Assembly (NCBI GenBank): GCA_900128395.1
Contig: LT649388.1
Coordinates: 1-29,472, forward strand
Direction: 5' to 3'
Source of the DNA: Stramenopiles sp. TOSAG23-2
Lineage: Eukaryota; Sar
Length of the DNA: 29,472 nucleotides
The notes under the pieces were generated by a model. The model was not told the origin of the DNA and ran no database searches. It saw only the letters and a list, made by a program, of their open reading frames with translations. This document shows positions 8,827 to 16,644 of this stretch, piece after piece. Made by a program: the position numbers and the translations under genes. Each line of letters starts with the position of its first letter. Positions within the stretch are counted from its first letter, which is position 1.

Positions 8827-10251
8827 ATGAAATCATCTCAAGTTCGAGCTGGATTGCAAACATTTGTACCATCGAAACAAACTTCAAACAAAAAAGGCAA
8901 AGTCAATCGTTTGAAAGAAAAAGCTAGAAAAATAGGAGGGTTAGGCACAGTCTTGAGAAAGAGGCATAATCAAGTGAGACAAGATAGAAAAAATGCATTG
9001 AAAAATAACTGGCAGTTTGTATATCGGATAGCTACAGCTGCTATGATTATTGGTAAATTAAAAAAATCAACGGAGGAAAGCAACAAACTTGTACATGATT
9101 CTGGTATAGCAGATTATGAAAGTTTTTTAAATACAATAAATTTACCAATAGAACAAAGGACGGAAAGCCATATATATAAAATAGCAAGAATGGTAAGACC
9201 ATTGAAATTTTTTAAAGACTTAAATATGACTTTACAATTAATTCGTGAGTTAAGCAGAACAGCTGTTGTAAATACATTAAAAGAAGGAAGCAATATAATA
9301 TTAGATGGACCACTCACTTCAAATAAATATATATATATATTATTAGTTGGGTCTGTAGAAGTATATGTTCGTAATCCGGAAAATATTAAATTTAGCATAA
9401 GCTATGGATATAAGAAGCAAGGCGATAGCTTCGGTACTTCTAGAAACCCAAGCAAAGAAGAGGCATTTGTAAAAGCATTAGAAAATTGTGAAATATTAGT
9501 ATTAGAGGCGAAAATATTACAAGAATTATTACATTCAGATAGAGTCGTAAAGGCTAAGAAAGTTACACAATTTTTACGCCAAGTACGTGCATTTAAAAAA
9601 ATAAATGATTACGAAATTGAAGATTTATCTTTTTCTGTATCAACCATTACATATAGACCAGGCCAAATATTATATAAAGAAGGCGATACAATTGATCGTG
9701 GACGATTTTTCATGGTTGTAAAACGTGGCGATGTTGAAGTATATAAAAATGTACCAAACAAAGAAAATCAATCAAAGAAAACAAAGAAAAAATTACATTT
9801 TATAAAAATATGCCATCCACATGATATTATAACATGTCGTAATAAAATACCGCAAAATATATTAAATGGTGAAAATTATAAATTTAAAGAAATAAGAAAT
9901 TTAAAGAATGATGTTACAGCCATAGCGAAAACAATGTGTGAATGTTTAGTATTACCACAAATGGCTATATATAAACGATTATCAATTAAATCCATGAATT
10001 ACTTGGCAAAATATATGCCATTATATCCAAAAGATATAGAAGCTACAAATCAAATTACAAAACGAAAAGTATGGGAAAACTATAAAAAACAATTAGTTAA
10101 TGATATCTTGATGCAATCAAAACGTAATGGGAAAAAATATATTAAACACAAATCATTAGTTACTAAAAAAGCCAATCGCATCTTTCGGTCTAGCCAGGAT
10201 GTAATTACAGTAAAAGCTGCAAAAGCAGAAAGAAATTTAAAAAAGTATTGA
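8827..10251 (+). CDS. CNBD2-like protein with two degenerate cyclic-nucleotide-binding domains
   Basis: A 474-residue soluble basic protein. After a Lys/Arg-rich N-terminus there is a helical segment (NWQFVYRIATAAM) like the pre-CNB helix of CNBD2-type proteins. Two CNB beta-barrel domains follow, about residues 125-240 and 250-395. The second is clearest: YRPGQILYKEGDTIDRG, then FFMVVKRGDVEVYKN. In the first, the phosphate-binding cassette, normally G-E-x-A-L with R-A-A/T, is replaced by GDSFGTSRNPSKEEAF, so both the Glu and the Arg that hold cAMP/cGMP appear absent; the second cassette is also not recognisable. Ligand binding is therefore doubtful. CNBD2 is linked to sperm flagella in animals, which fits the nearby axoneme genes; this role is inferred. 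Residues 63-101 are encoded by one arm of a perfect inverted repeat. Confidence 0.75.
   Translation: MKSSQVRAGLQTFVPSKQTSNKKGKVNRLKEKARKIGGLGTVLRKRHNQVRQDRKNALKNNWQFVYRIATAAMIIGKLKKSTEESNKLVHDSGIADYESFLNTINLPIEQRTESHIYKIARMVRPLKFFKDLNMTLQLIRELSRTAVVNTLKEGSNIILDGPLTSNKYIYILLVGSVEVYVRNPENIKFSISYGYKKQGDSFGTSRNPSKEEAFVKALENCEILVLEAKILQELLHSDRVVKAKKVTQFLRQVRAFKKINDYEIEDLSFSVSTITYRPGQILYKEGDTIDRGRFFMVVKRGDVEVYKNVPNKENQSKKTKKKLHFIKICHPHDIITCRNKIPQNILNGENYKFKEIRNLKNDVTAIAKTMCECLVLPQMAIYKRLSIKSMNYLAKYMPLYPKDIEATNQITKRKVWENYKKQLVNDILMQSKRNGKKYIKHKSLVTKKANRIFRSSQDVITVKAAKAERNLKKY
9013..9131 (+). repeat. Inverted repeat arm 2 (source, within the CNB coding sequence)
   Basis: This arm lies in the frame of the cyclic-nucleotide-binding protein gene, around residues 63-101, before the first CNB domain. 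It pairs perfectly with 8453-8571 across a 441-base spacer. It is probably the source copy, because the surrounding open frame is long and continuous here. Confidence 0.93.
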
Positions 10252-10672
10252 AATTAGAAGAGGAACGACAGGGGATACTGTATATGATGAGAGGAAGAGA
10301 GAGAGCGAGGAAAATTTTGAATGCAGTGTGTGTTTTATGTGTGCATCACATGTGTTTTTATTGTACACGTACATATACATGATATGTTGCGCTGCTAACA
10401 TATTTTTACGAAGCGTAAATAATAATGACTATGTACATGATACATCATTTTAATATATTTTTATAATAATATCTCGTACGAATATTTTTTTACATTTCTT
10501 TTCTTTTTACGTCTCCTCGTGTACACTTTTTTTAAAAGAGATACATATATATATAATACACACACACACATGCTACGCTTTGCACCACCGAGATATTATG
10601 TCCTCTTTTCCTTTTTGTATTGAAATATTTTTTAAAAAATTATTTCCACACAAAGTTCCTGGGGTTTTTTTT
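10252..10672. other. Convergent 3' intergenic region
   Basis: This 421-base region between two convergent genes holds GA/AG-rich sequence (10270-10312), ACATG/CATGT-type short palindromes, a (TA)n and (CA)n stretch near 10546-10570, and T-runs. Nothing gene-like was seen. The forward open frame at 10580-10828 is an antisense shadow of the poly-Lys tail of the next gene. Confidence 0.5.
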
Positions 10673-11839
10673 TTACTTTTTTTTCTTGCCTTTCTTTTTA
10701 CCTTTTTTCTTTCCTTTCTTTCCACCACCTTTTTCAGCTTTTTGTTTCAAATATACACGTCCACGACGTTGAATCTTAATAGCTGCAGCATGTCGTCGTG
10801 CTTCCTCTTCTTTTCTCAATCTTTCTAATTCAGCCAAACGTCTTTCCTCTGCTAAACGTGCCATTTCAGCCGCATTTCGTTGTTCATCCCTTTCTTGTAA
10901 ACCATTTAATGTATTTAAATCTCTTTCCCTATCTGCTGTTAACAATTTATATTCTTTATCTTTACCTTCCGTATCAGCCATATGTTTATTTTCCCATGCC
11001 TCAGCTTTTTCTTCCAATGTTTTATGGCATTCTTCTAAAAATCCCATAGTCTCTTGGTGAACGATATTTTCCGTTTCTTTTTGTTTTTCCAATGCTTCGA
11101 TTTCTTGCCTTAATTGCTTTTCTTTTTGCCCAAACATACGTAAAATACTAGCCGTCTTTGCTTGTGCTTTTTTTCTCATATAATTTGTTTCTCCTTGCGT
11201 TCTTGATTTAATATCTTGCAATTCCTCTTTTAATTCTGCTATTTTGTTCTTTCTTGCAGCTAATTCCGTTTTATGTTCTTCCTGCTCGCGAATCAATTCT
11301 TCTTTCAATCGTTTCACTGCTGCTGTTGTTTCTTTTTCCCGTCGAACTAAATCTTCTAATTTAGCTTGTTCGTTACGGTCTGATTCTACTTGACTAACTA
11401 ACGTTTGAAACGTACCATCTTCCAAATTTTGTATAGTCCTAGTCAATAAATCTTGTAAAGATTCACGCTCTTGTTGTATTTTTACTAAATTTCCACTAAT
11501 ATTTGGGTTGTCTTTCAAATTGCGGCATAAATTCTTTGTCGATTCTCTTAAAGCACGACTAACATCTTGTATTTCGACTTGGTTTTGTTTATATTTTGAT
11601 TTATTCGATAAACCTTTTAATACACCACGTTGTGCAATTAATTCTTCATATTTTTGTTCTAAACGTTTTTGCTCTTCAATGATTCTTGAAATTTCATCCC
11701 CAACGAATTGACTCAATTCATCCCTGTGTGCCAATACATCTGGTGTTATACTACCTAAAAATGCTAACTTTTCCAAACATTCTTCCAATACAGCTATTGC
11801 ACGTTGTGCCTCAATAGCTGATAATCTATTGACTGACAT
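10673..11839 (-). CDS. DRC9: Dynein regulatory complex subunit 9 (IQCG family)
   Basis: A 388-residue, almost entirely coiled-coil protein. The N-terminal third carries features I associate with IQCG/DRC9: LEECLEKLAFLGSITPDVL, then YEELIAQRGVLKGLSNKSK, then STKNLCRNLKDNPNISGNL and VKIQQERESLQDL. A long Glu/Lys/Gln/Arg coiled coil follows to about residue 340. Near residues 350-367 is an IQ motif (AAIKIQRRGRVYLKQK), expected to bind calmodulin. The C-terminus is a repeated GKKK tail. DRC9 belongs to the nexin-dynein regulatory complex that links outer doublets and controls dynein in motile cilia. The length fits the family. The alternative is the related IQ subunit DRC10. It is divergent from the small gene at 12576. 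Confidence 0.82.
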   Translation of the reverse strand: MSVNRLSAIEAQRAIAVLEECLEKLAFLGSITPDVLAHRDELSQFVGDEISRIIEEQKRLEQKYEELIAQRGVLKGLSNKSKYKQNQVEIQDVSRALRESTKNLCRNLKDNPNISGNLVKIQQERESLQDLLTRTIQNLEDGTFQTLVSQVESDRNEQAKLEDLVRREKETTAAVKRLKEELIREQEEHKTELAARKNKIAELKEELQDIKSRTQGETNYMRKKAQAKTASILRMFGQKEKQLRQEIEALEKQKETENIVHQETMGFLEECHKTLEEKAEAWENKHMADTEGKDKEYKLLTADRERDLNTLNGLQERDEQRNAAEMARLAEERRLAELERLRKEEEARRHAAAIKIQRRGRVYLKQKAEKGGGKKGKKKGKKKGKKKK

Positions 11840-12575
11840 TTATATTATATTAATATATTATTGAAAACAATGATTATAATTATTATTATATAACTATTTC
11901 AGAATATAATTATATATATGTATGTATATATATTCTTTACCAAATGAATTAGTAAATAAATACTATGAAGAACTTAATTCCTGATCTATATAATACTACC
12001 ACTATACATACGTCTGGAATGTTACATCTGGATAATTCCATCAACAATATACACCCACAATAGATATATTGAGGCAATGAGGCATCAAAAAGTGCAATCA
12101 CAAGTTAAAGCAAGTGGGTGTCGTCCCCATAGTGTGCTGTGTTAATTTGCTTGACGCCTCTAACCCTAACACGAACTACCTCATTTAGTTTCTAACGTAT
12201 ATCTCTCTCACCTTCCCAATAAAACAGTGCCATATGTTCCATACGAATAGCATTAGCATGGCAGGGTTTCCTGAGTACAGAATGTTAGGAAAAAACTACA
12301 ATGGTATACACTGCCTATAATGGTATACACACTACCTACGATGAAATGGAAAAACGCTTTTTCTTCTTCTTTCCTTTTCGCTAAAAAAAGTCTATTTTGG
12401 TGTACGTTACTATTATTGTAGAATTAAATATACATATTGTATACCGTCATGGAAAAACATATAGTTTGTAATACTACGAATAAAAGAAATACATTAGAAG
12501 ATAAAAAAGTCATTGTGTATTGATTTAATATATACATAACATATAATACAATAAAGTAACAGAATAAAAACAAAT
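11840..12575. other. Divergent intergenic region with a less AT-rich core
   Basis: This 736-base region lies between DRC9 and the small gene. The outer parts are AT-rich. The core, about 12010-12330, is less AT-rich than the other spacers. It contains an imperfect inverted pair, GAGGCATCAA (12080 region) against TTGACGCCTC (12150 region), 9 of 10 matching. It also contains a near-duplicate of AATGGTATACAC around 12300-12330 with GTATAC palindromes. No open frame of note, tRNA or transposase was seen. The core could hold regulatory sites or a small non-coding RNA or remnant element. Confidence 0.45.
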
Positions 12576-13181
12576 ATGAGTGGTGGTGGATTTGGTATAT
12601 GTGGACATAAAAATCAATTTAGTACTGGTGTAAGATGTGGTAATTGGGTGGAAGATACAGTTGGTGGTGTATTAGCAAAAAGACATTTAGCAGAAGGACC
12701 AGCGGGATATAAAGGTGCTATGAGTGAAACGCAACAACATTATGATGAAACTGTAGTAAAAGCAATGGCAAATAAAGAAAAATTCCGTGCACAAGATTCG
12801 GAAGATCAATTGATTGCATTACGTGGATTACCAAACCATTTATTATTTGGACATGAAGGTGATTATACAGCACAAACACGTTATAGGACAACAGCAGAAG
12901 CCGCAAATTACGCGCATTCTAAATTTGCAAGAACAAGCCGTGACAAATTGATGAGAAGGAAAAAAATTGCAGATAAGATGGCAGCTATCGCAGATCATTT
13001 TGAAACACAAGACAAGAGGGCATCACGTGAAATGCAAATCCAAACAATAACACATGAAAAAAAAGATTTTAGAGCACCAGAAGGTGGCGATGAAGAACAT
13101 TTAAAAGACGTACCAAAAGACCGTCGACATACAACCTTTGTTTCAACATTTAAAACAGGAATTAGAGGTTTACGTAGTTAG
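12576..13181 (+). CDS. Small conserved-looking protein, possible axonemal protein
   Basis: A 201-residue hydrophilic protein with no signal peptide or membrane segment. It starts with a Gly/Cys-rich segment (MSGGGFGICGHKNQFSTG, then RCGNWVEDTVGG), followed by a charged region, then LPNHLLFGHEGDY and TRYRTTAEAANYAHSKFA, and a basic helical end. The combination of a Gly/Arg/Cys/Asn/Trp N-terminus and a later LP-x-x-x-FGH-x-x-x-x-Y block recalls small microtubule-inner proteins such as CFAP68, but the resemblance is too loose to name it. Codon use and length are those of a real gene, and it is divergent from DRC9. A ciliary role is inferred from context only. Confidence 0.7.
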   Translation: MSGGGFGICGHKNQFSTGVRCGNWVEDTVGGVLAKRHLAEGPAGYKGAMSETQQHYDETVVKAMANKEKFRAQDSEDQLIALRGLPNHLLFGHEGDYTAQTRYRTTAEAANYAHSKFARTSRDKLMRRKKIADKMAAIADHFETQDKRASREMQIQTITHEKKDFRAPEGGDEEHLKDVPKDRRHTTFVSTFKTGIRGLRS

Positions 13182-13889
13182 AGATACGAATTTCGTATTT
13201 TATTTGTATGTATGTATACGATATAATATATACATATATAGGATGTGTAAATATATTGCAACAAGATGAACATAGTTCTTAATAAATCAAAATGTAAAAA
13301 AAAAAATTCGAGTTCGTATAAGAGAAAATAAAAAAAGTATTACAGACATTATCAAGAAGTGTAATATATGCTAATCGTCAAAACAAAACGTAAATATATA
13401 CATATTAAATTAAGGAAATTATCACATGATTTGTTTTGTTTTCATGATTCCCCTATCTATATCTATACCCCCTATGCACTATATCAATATACTTGCATAT
13501 AGTATTTTATACTTATTATTTTCGTACTGTTTTACTACATTTATGAACGTATTTAGATGATCTCTTAAAAATAATTTTCCCAATTACAATGCTATATGCC
13601 TATTAAAATCAGCAACGAGGAAAGGAGGTAAATACAACTTGAAGAAAAGAGGTTCAAAAAAACAAAACCCACACGTTGTACAGAGATTTAAATGATGGAA
13701 TACCTGTGGAATAGATAGAGAGGTAATTGGAAATTGACAATATATTGGAGACGTAGGCATATAGATATATATCTCTGTGTATATTTTCAATTTATCTTTC
13801 TTTGTTTTTTTTCCTCTTGTAATTATAGTATTGTCTATTACATTATATATATTATTAAAAATCAATTAGTATAATATTTATATATCATC
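13182..13889. other. AT-rich intergenic region
   Basis: This 708-base region contains TA tracts, homopolymers and a poly-A run near 13296-13305. A forward frame at about 13564-13695 reads a Lys-rich peptide (RKGGKYNLKKRGSKKQNPHV) ending in TGA. It has no usable start, although AAATCAG at 13605-13611 could be an acceptor; a short exon cannot be excluded. The last 100 bases are the 5' leader and promoter of the transporter gene. Confidence 0.45.
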
Positions 13890-16268
13890 ATGGCAACTGT
13901 AACTGATGTGAACAATAATTCCACTAGTAATATAGATAACGATGTAGTTCCAACAAACAGTTTAGGCTTGGACACAATTGGGATGGATGGTTCGAGTGGG
14001 CATTCATGCTGTAAAAAGAATGCGTATGCTTCATTTTTAATGGCTACTATTACCCCGTTGGTTCTGGTGATACAGTTGCCACAAATGTTTGTTGCATTCT
14101 TTCGTTGTGATGCAACAGGGCTGTATACACTTGTATTAATTATGAGCATTGTTCCAATTTTTTTTTCGCCTGTTATAGCATGGGTGGTAGATGCAGACAT
14201 ATGTGGATCTTGCTTTGGTAAGATTGGAATGCCTACGTACGATACGTATGATTTGGATGAAAATGGTAAAGTGAAACGGGATGCTGATGGTAAAATGATT
14301 CTAAAGAAAATGGGATATGGAAAAAGAGCATCAGTATTTGCATTTTGCATGGCATTTTGTGCTGTAATATCATTTTTCATCTATTCTCCGCCATCTTGGG
14401 CAATACTAGCTACTGTAAAAGATGGCACTCGGTTGCTTAATGAAGCATTGGGTTATAATAATATTACTCATTATAAATATGGAGAAAGTGGAGAATGGCA
14501 AAAATTTGAACCAACAATGGATATAGTCAATGGATTTGATTGTTCACAAAAATTATACTTGAATACTACAGGTATAGGGAAAGTTTCTGCCCCCTGGACG
14601 ACTGAAATTCTCCCTGATGGTACAGAAATAGTTTCATTCACAGCGGTACGCTTATCTATTGACCAGACAACAGAAATACCTGCATATGGTAATGATATTT
14701 GCGAAAGTATGATTTCCTCTTCCAGCGTTTGTTGGCCTGGGCCAACAGGATCTACGAAACCTGGTGATGGGGGAGCACGTGTTTGTTCTTATATGGACAA
14801 CAATAGTATTTTGACACATACAACAATTATATCAATTTTAATGTATGTGTTTGTCTCGACTGCAAATTTAACTGCAACATCAGCAGTAATGGAACTTTAT
14901 CCATGGAATCAAGAGCGAATGCAAGTATTTGGTATGGTTATGGTATGGGTGTTATTAGCTGTAGCCTTTTATGTAGTTGTAAACACACTTGCAATAGGAG
15001 AAAGTGAATTTACCACAAAGCCAGATGGTAATCAATCGTTTCGAAGTGTTGCTGCTATTGTTTGTGGTATTCTTGTTGTTTTGTTTTCAATTGCACCATT
15101 ATGGCCATTGCGTGAGGCAAGGCAACAGCAAAAAAATTCAAAGAAAGTTGATAATTTCTTTGCAGAATGCAAAAATGCATTTTTAGGTGATGTAACTGGT
15201 GATAAAGAAAATAAATCGGCTGGTGCTATGCGAATTATGACACTGTTAGGTTTGGTTGGTGAAATTCGTTATCAATTAAGAGTAATCGGACAACCTTTTG
15301 TGTTTATATATATATTTAAACTGACTCCAGAATGGATTGCCTCAGCTGGTATTATTGGAGGCATCGGTATTTTAATAAGATTGTTCTTTGCAGGAGTATG
15401 GTCTTGGGTGTTTGGTACAAAATCAAAAAAAGGCAGGGAACATTCACGAGATCCTCGTTTGATATCAATGGTTTGTTTGACAATTTTAAGTTTTTTGCAA
15501 TTTATTATTATTGGTGCTATGTGGCAACCTCGATCAAATGAACATACATCTGGGTGGCCAGAAGTTATGGCCTTACTAGTTTGGGGAGTGGTGGATCAAA
15601 CTTTAATTTCAGTATATTCATTTTGGTTAACAGCTGCAGGCGCATGGATAGTTGATGAAGATTGTCAGTATCAAATAACACGTGGTGGAAAACGCAGGGA
15701 AGGTTTTTACAAAGCAATTCAACAAATGGTAAATGGGGTAGCGACATTTATTGCAGTTGCATGGATTAACTCTTTCCTCATTGGTGATAATGCTCCTTGT
15801 AATACTAATTATCAATACAACAATCAAAAGCCGGAGTGTGGTCAATCGTTTTTCATATTATTTTTAGTATTTCATCCAATATTGCGATTAATTCAAGTTT
15901 TGTTGATGTATTTTTTCCCTATCACTGGTGAGCGTTTAAAAGCACTTTATAGACGCCAAGCTGTAACCCATGTTGTTGTAGGTGGTTCTAGTGCAGAAAA
16001 AGAATTAATTGAATTGAAGAAAATGAAATCACAATTTCAAAAAGAAACTGCCGCATTAACTACACAAGCCCCGGCTACTTTTAAAGTAGTTTTACCTGAT
16101 GGTGCAGCACCTGGAATGCAATTACAATATCCTTTATCAAATGGAACAAATGTAACTGTAGTTGTGCCAGAAGGGAAAGGACCTGGAGATGAACTATTAG
16201 TCCCAATTCCCCCAGTAACGACAACGACGATAAACACAGGTGATAATAAAGGCACTGGTACTATATAA
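13890..16268 (+). CDS. MFS-type transporter with a VPxGxxPG C-terminal tail
   Basis: A 792-residue polytopic membrane protein. About twelve hydrophobic segments can be placed, near residues 46-70, 77-97, 151-175, 310-335, 345-370, 385-410, 455-475, 484-510, 525-545, 560-585, 605-630 and 655-680. A loop of about 130 residues between segments 3 and 4 has N-glycosylation sites and Cys. The loop after segment 2 has a YGKRAS motif of the kind seen between helices 2 and 3 of major-facilitator proteins, and the overall pattern is closest to the GPH/MFS_2 type; the substrate is unknown. After the membrane part, residues 729-776 carry PDGAAPGMQLQY and VVVPEGKGPGDELLVPIP. These are two units of a small VPxGxxPG beta-type motif that I associate with many microalgal and stramenopile proteins. 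A cytosolic location for this tail is inferred. Confidence 0.8.
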   Translation: MATVTDVNNNSTSNIDNDVVPTNSLGLDTIGMDGSSGHSCCKKNAYASFLMATITPLVLVIQLPQMFVAFFRCDATGLYTLVLIMSIVPIFFSPVIAWVVDADICGSCFGKIGMPTYDTYDLDENGKVKRDADGKMILKKMGYGKRASVFAFCMAFCAVISFFIYSPPSWAILATVKDGTRLLNEALGYNNITHYKYGESGEWQKFEPTMDIVNGFDCSQKLYLNTTGIGKVSAPWTTEILPDGTEIVSFTAVRLSIDQTTEIPAYGNDICESMISSSSVCWPGPTGSTKPGDGGARVCSYMDNNSILTHTTIISILMYVFVSTANLTATSAVMELYPWNQERMQVFGMVMVWVLLAVAFYVVVNTLAIGESEFTTKPDGNQSFRSVAAIVCGILVVLFSIAPLWPLREARQQQKNSKKVDNFFAECKNAFLGDVTGDKENKSAGAMRIMTLLGLVGEIRYQLRVIGQPFVFIYIFKLTPEWIASAGIIGGIGILIRLFFAGVWSWVFGTKSKKGREHSRDPRLISMVCLTILSFLQFIIIGAMWQPRSNEHTSGWPEVMALLVWGVVDQTLISVYSFWLTAAGAWIVDEDCQYQITRGGKRREGFYKAIQQMVNGVATFIAVAWINSFLIGDNAPCNTNYQYNNQKPECGQSFFILFLVFHPILRLIQVLLMYFFPITGERLKALYRRQAVTHVVVGGSSAEKELIELKKMKSQFQKETAALTTQAPATFKVVLPDGAAPGMQLQYPLSNGTNVTVVVPEGKGPGDELLVPIPPVTTTTINTGDNKGTGTI

Positions 16269-16644
16269 AATGATTTATCATGTGGGTAGTGATTATATGT
16301 GTGTATAAAATATGCTGTACGAGTATTATATAATATATAAATAGTACTTTTTGTGTTCAAAATTGTAGTAATAAAAAAAAATAATATTTTAGTACATGTT
16401 TTTGTAGTATGCGCCTACTAACGTGCTAACCAGGTTTTAAACCACAGTTTAAGTTTACCTTTAGCACTTTACACTTCTTCTTTACTATATTGGGATTTAT
16501 TAAAATATATACACACACGATCTAAATGTATTTTACAGGTACAATTAAAATTAAAAACTAAATAAAACAGTTTGTGAAATCCGTGACAAGATTATATATG
16601 TAGCTACAGAATACGGACGGTAGACCACTATTAAATTAAGAACT
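16269..16644. other. Intergenic region between same-strand genes
   Basis: This 376-base region is AT-rich. It contains a short self-complementary stretch around 16433-16455 (GGTTTTAAACC) and a T/A-rich leader before ASNSD1. No gene was seen. A 12-base string in it, TTAAACCACAGT, also occurs near 4455, which is probably chance. Confidence 0.45.

Noticed and set aside
13564-13695. Lys-rich forward frame in the spacer before the transporter
   Set aside because: No start codon and only about 30 plausible residues. A short exon is possible, but no partner exon was found.
13862-14380. 172-codon minus-strand frame over the start of the transporter gene
   Set aside because: Antisense shadow of a membrane protein; no recognisable motif, and it overlaps a convincing gene.
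4455-16450. The 12-base string TTAAACCACAGT at about 4455 and 16436
   Set aside because: Short and A/T-biased; two occurrences in 29 kb do not support a shared element.
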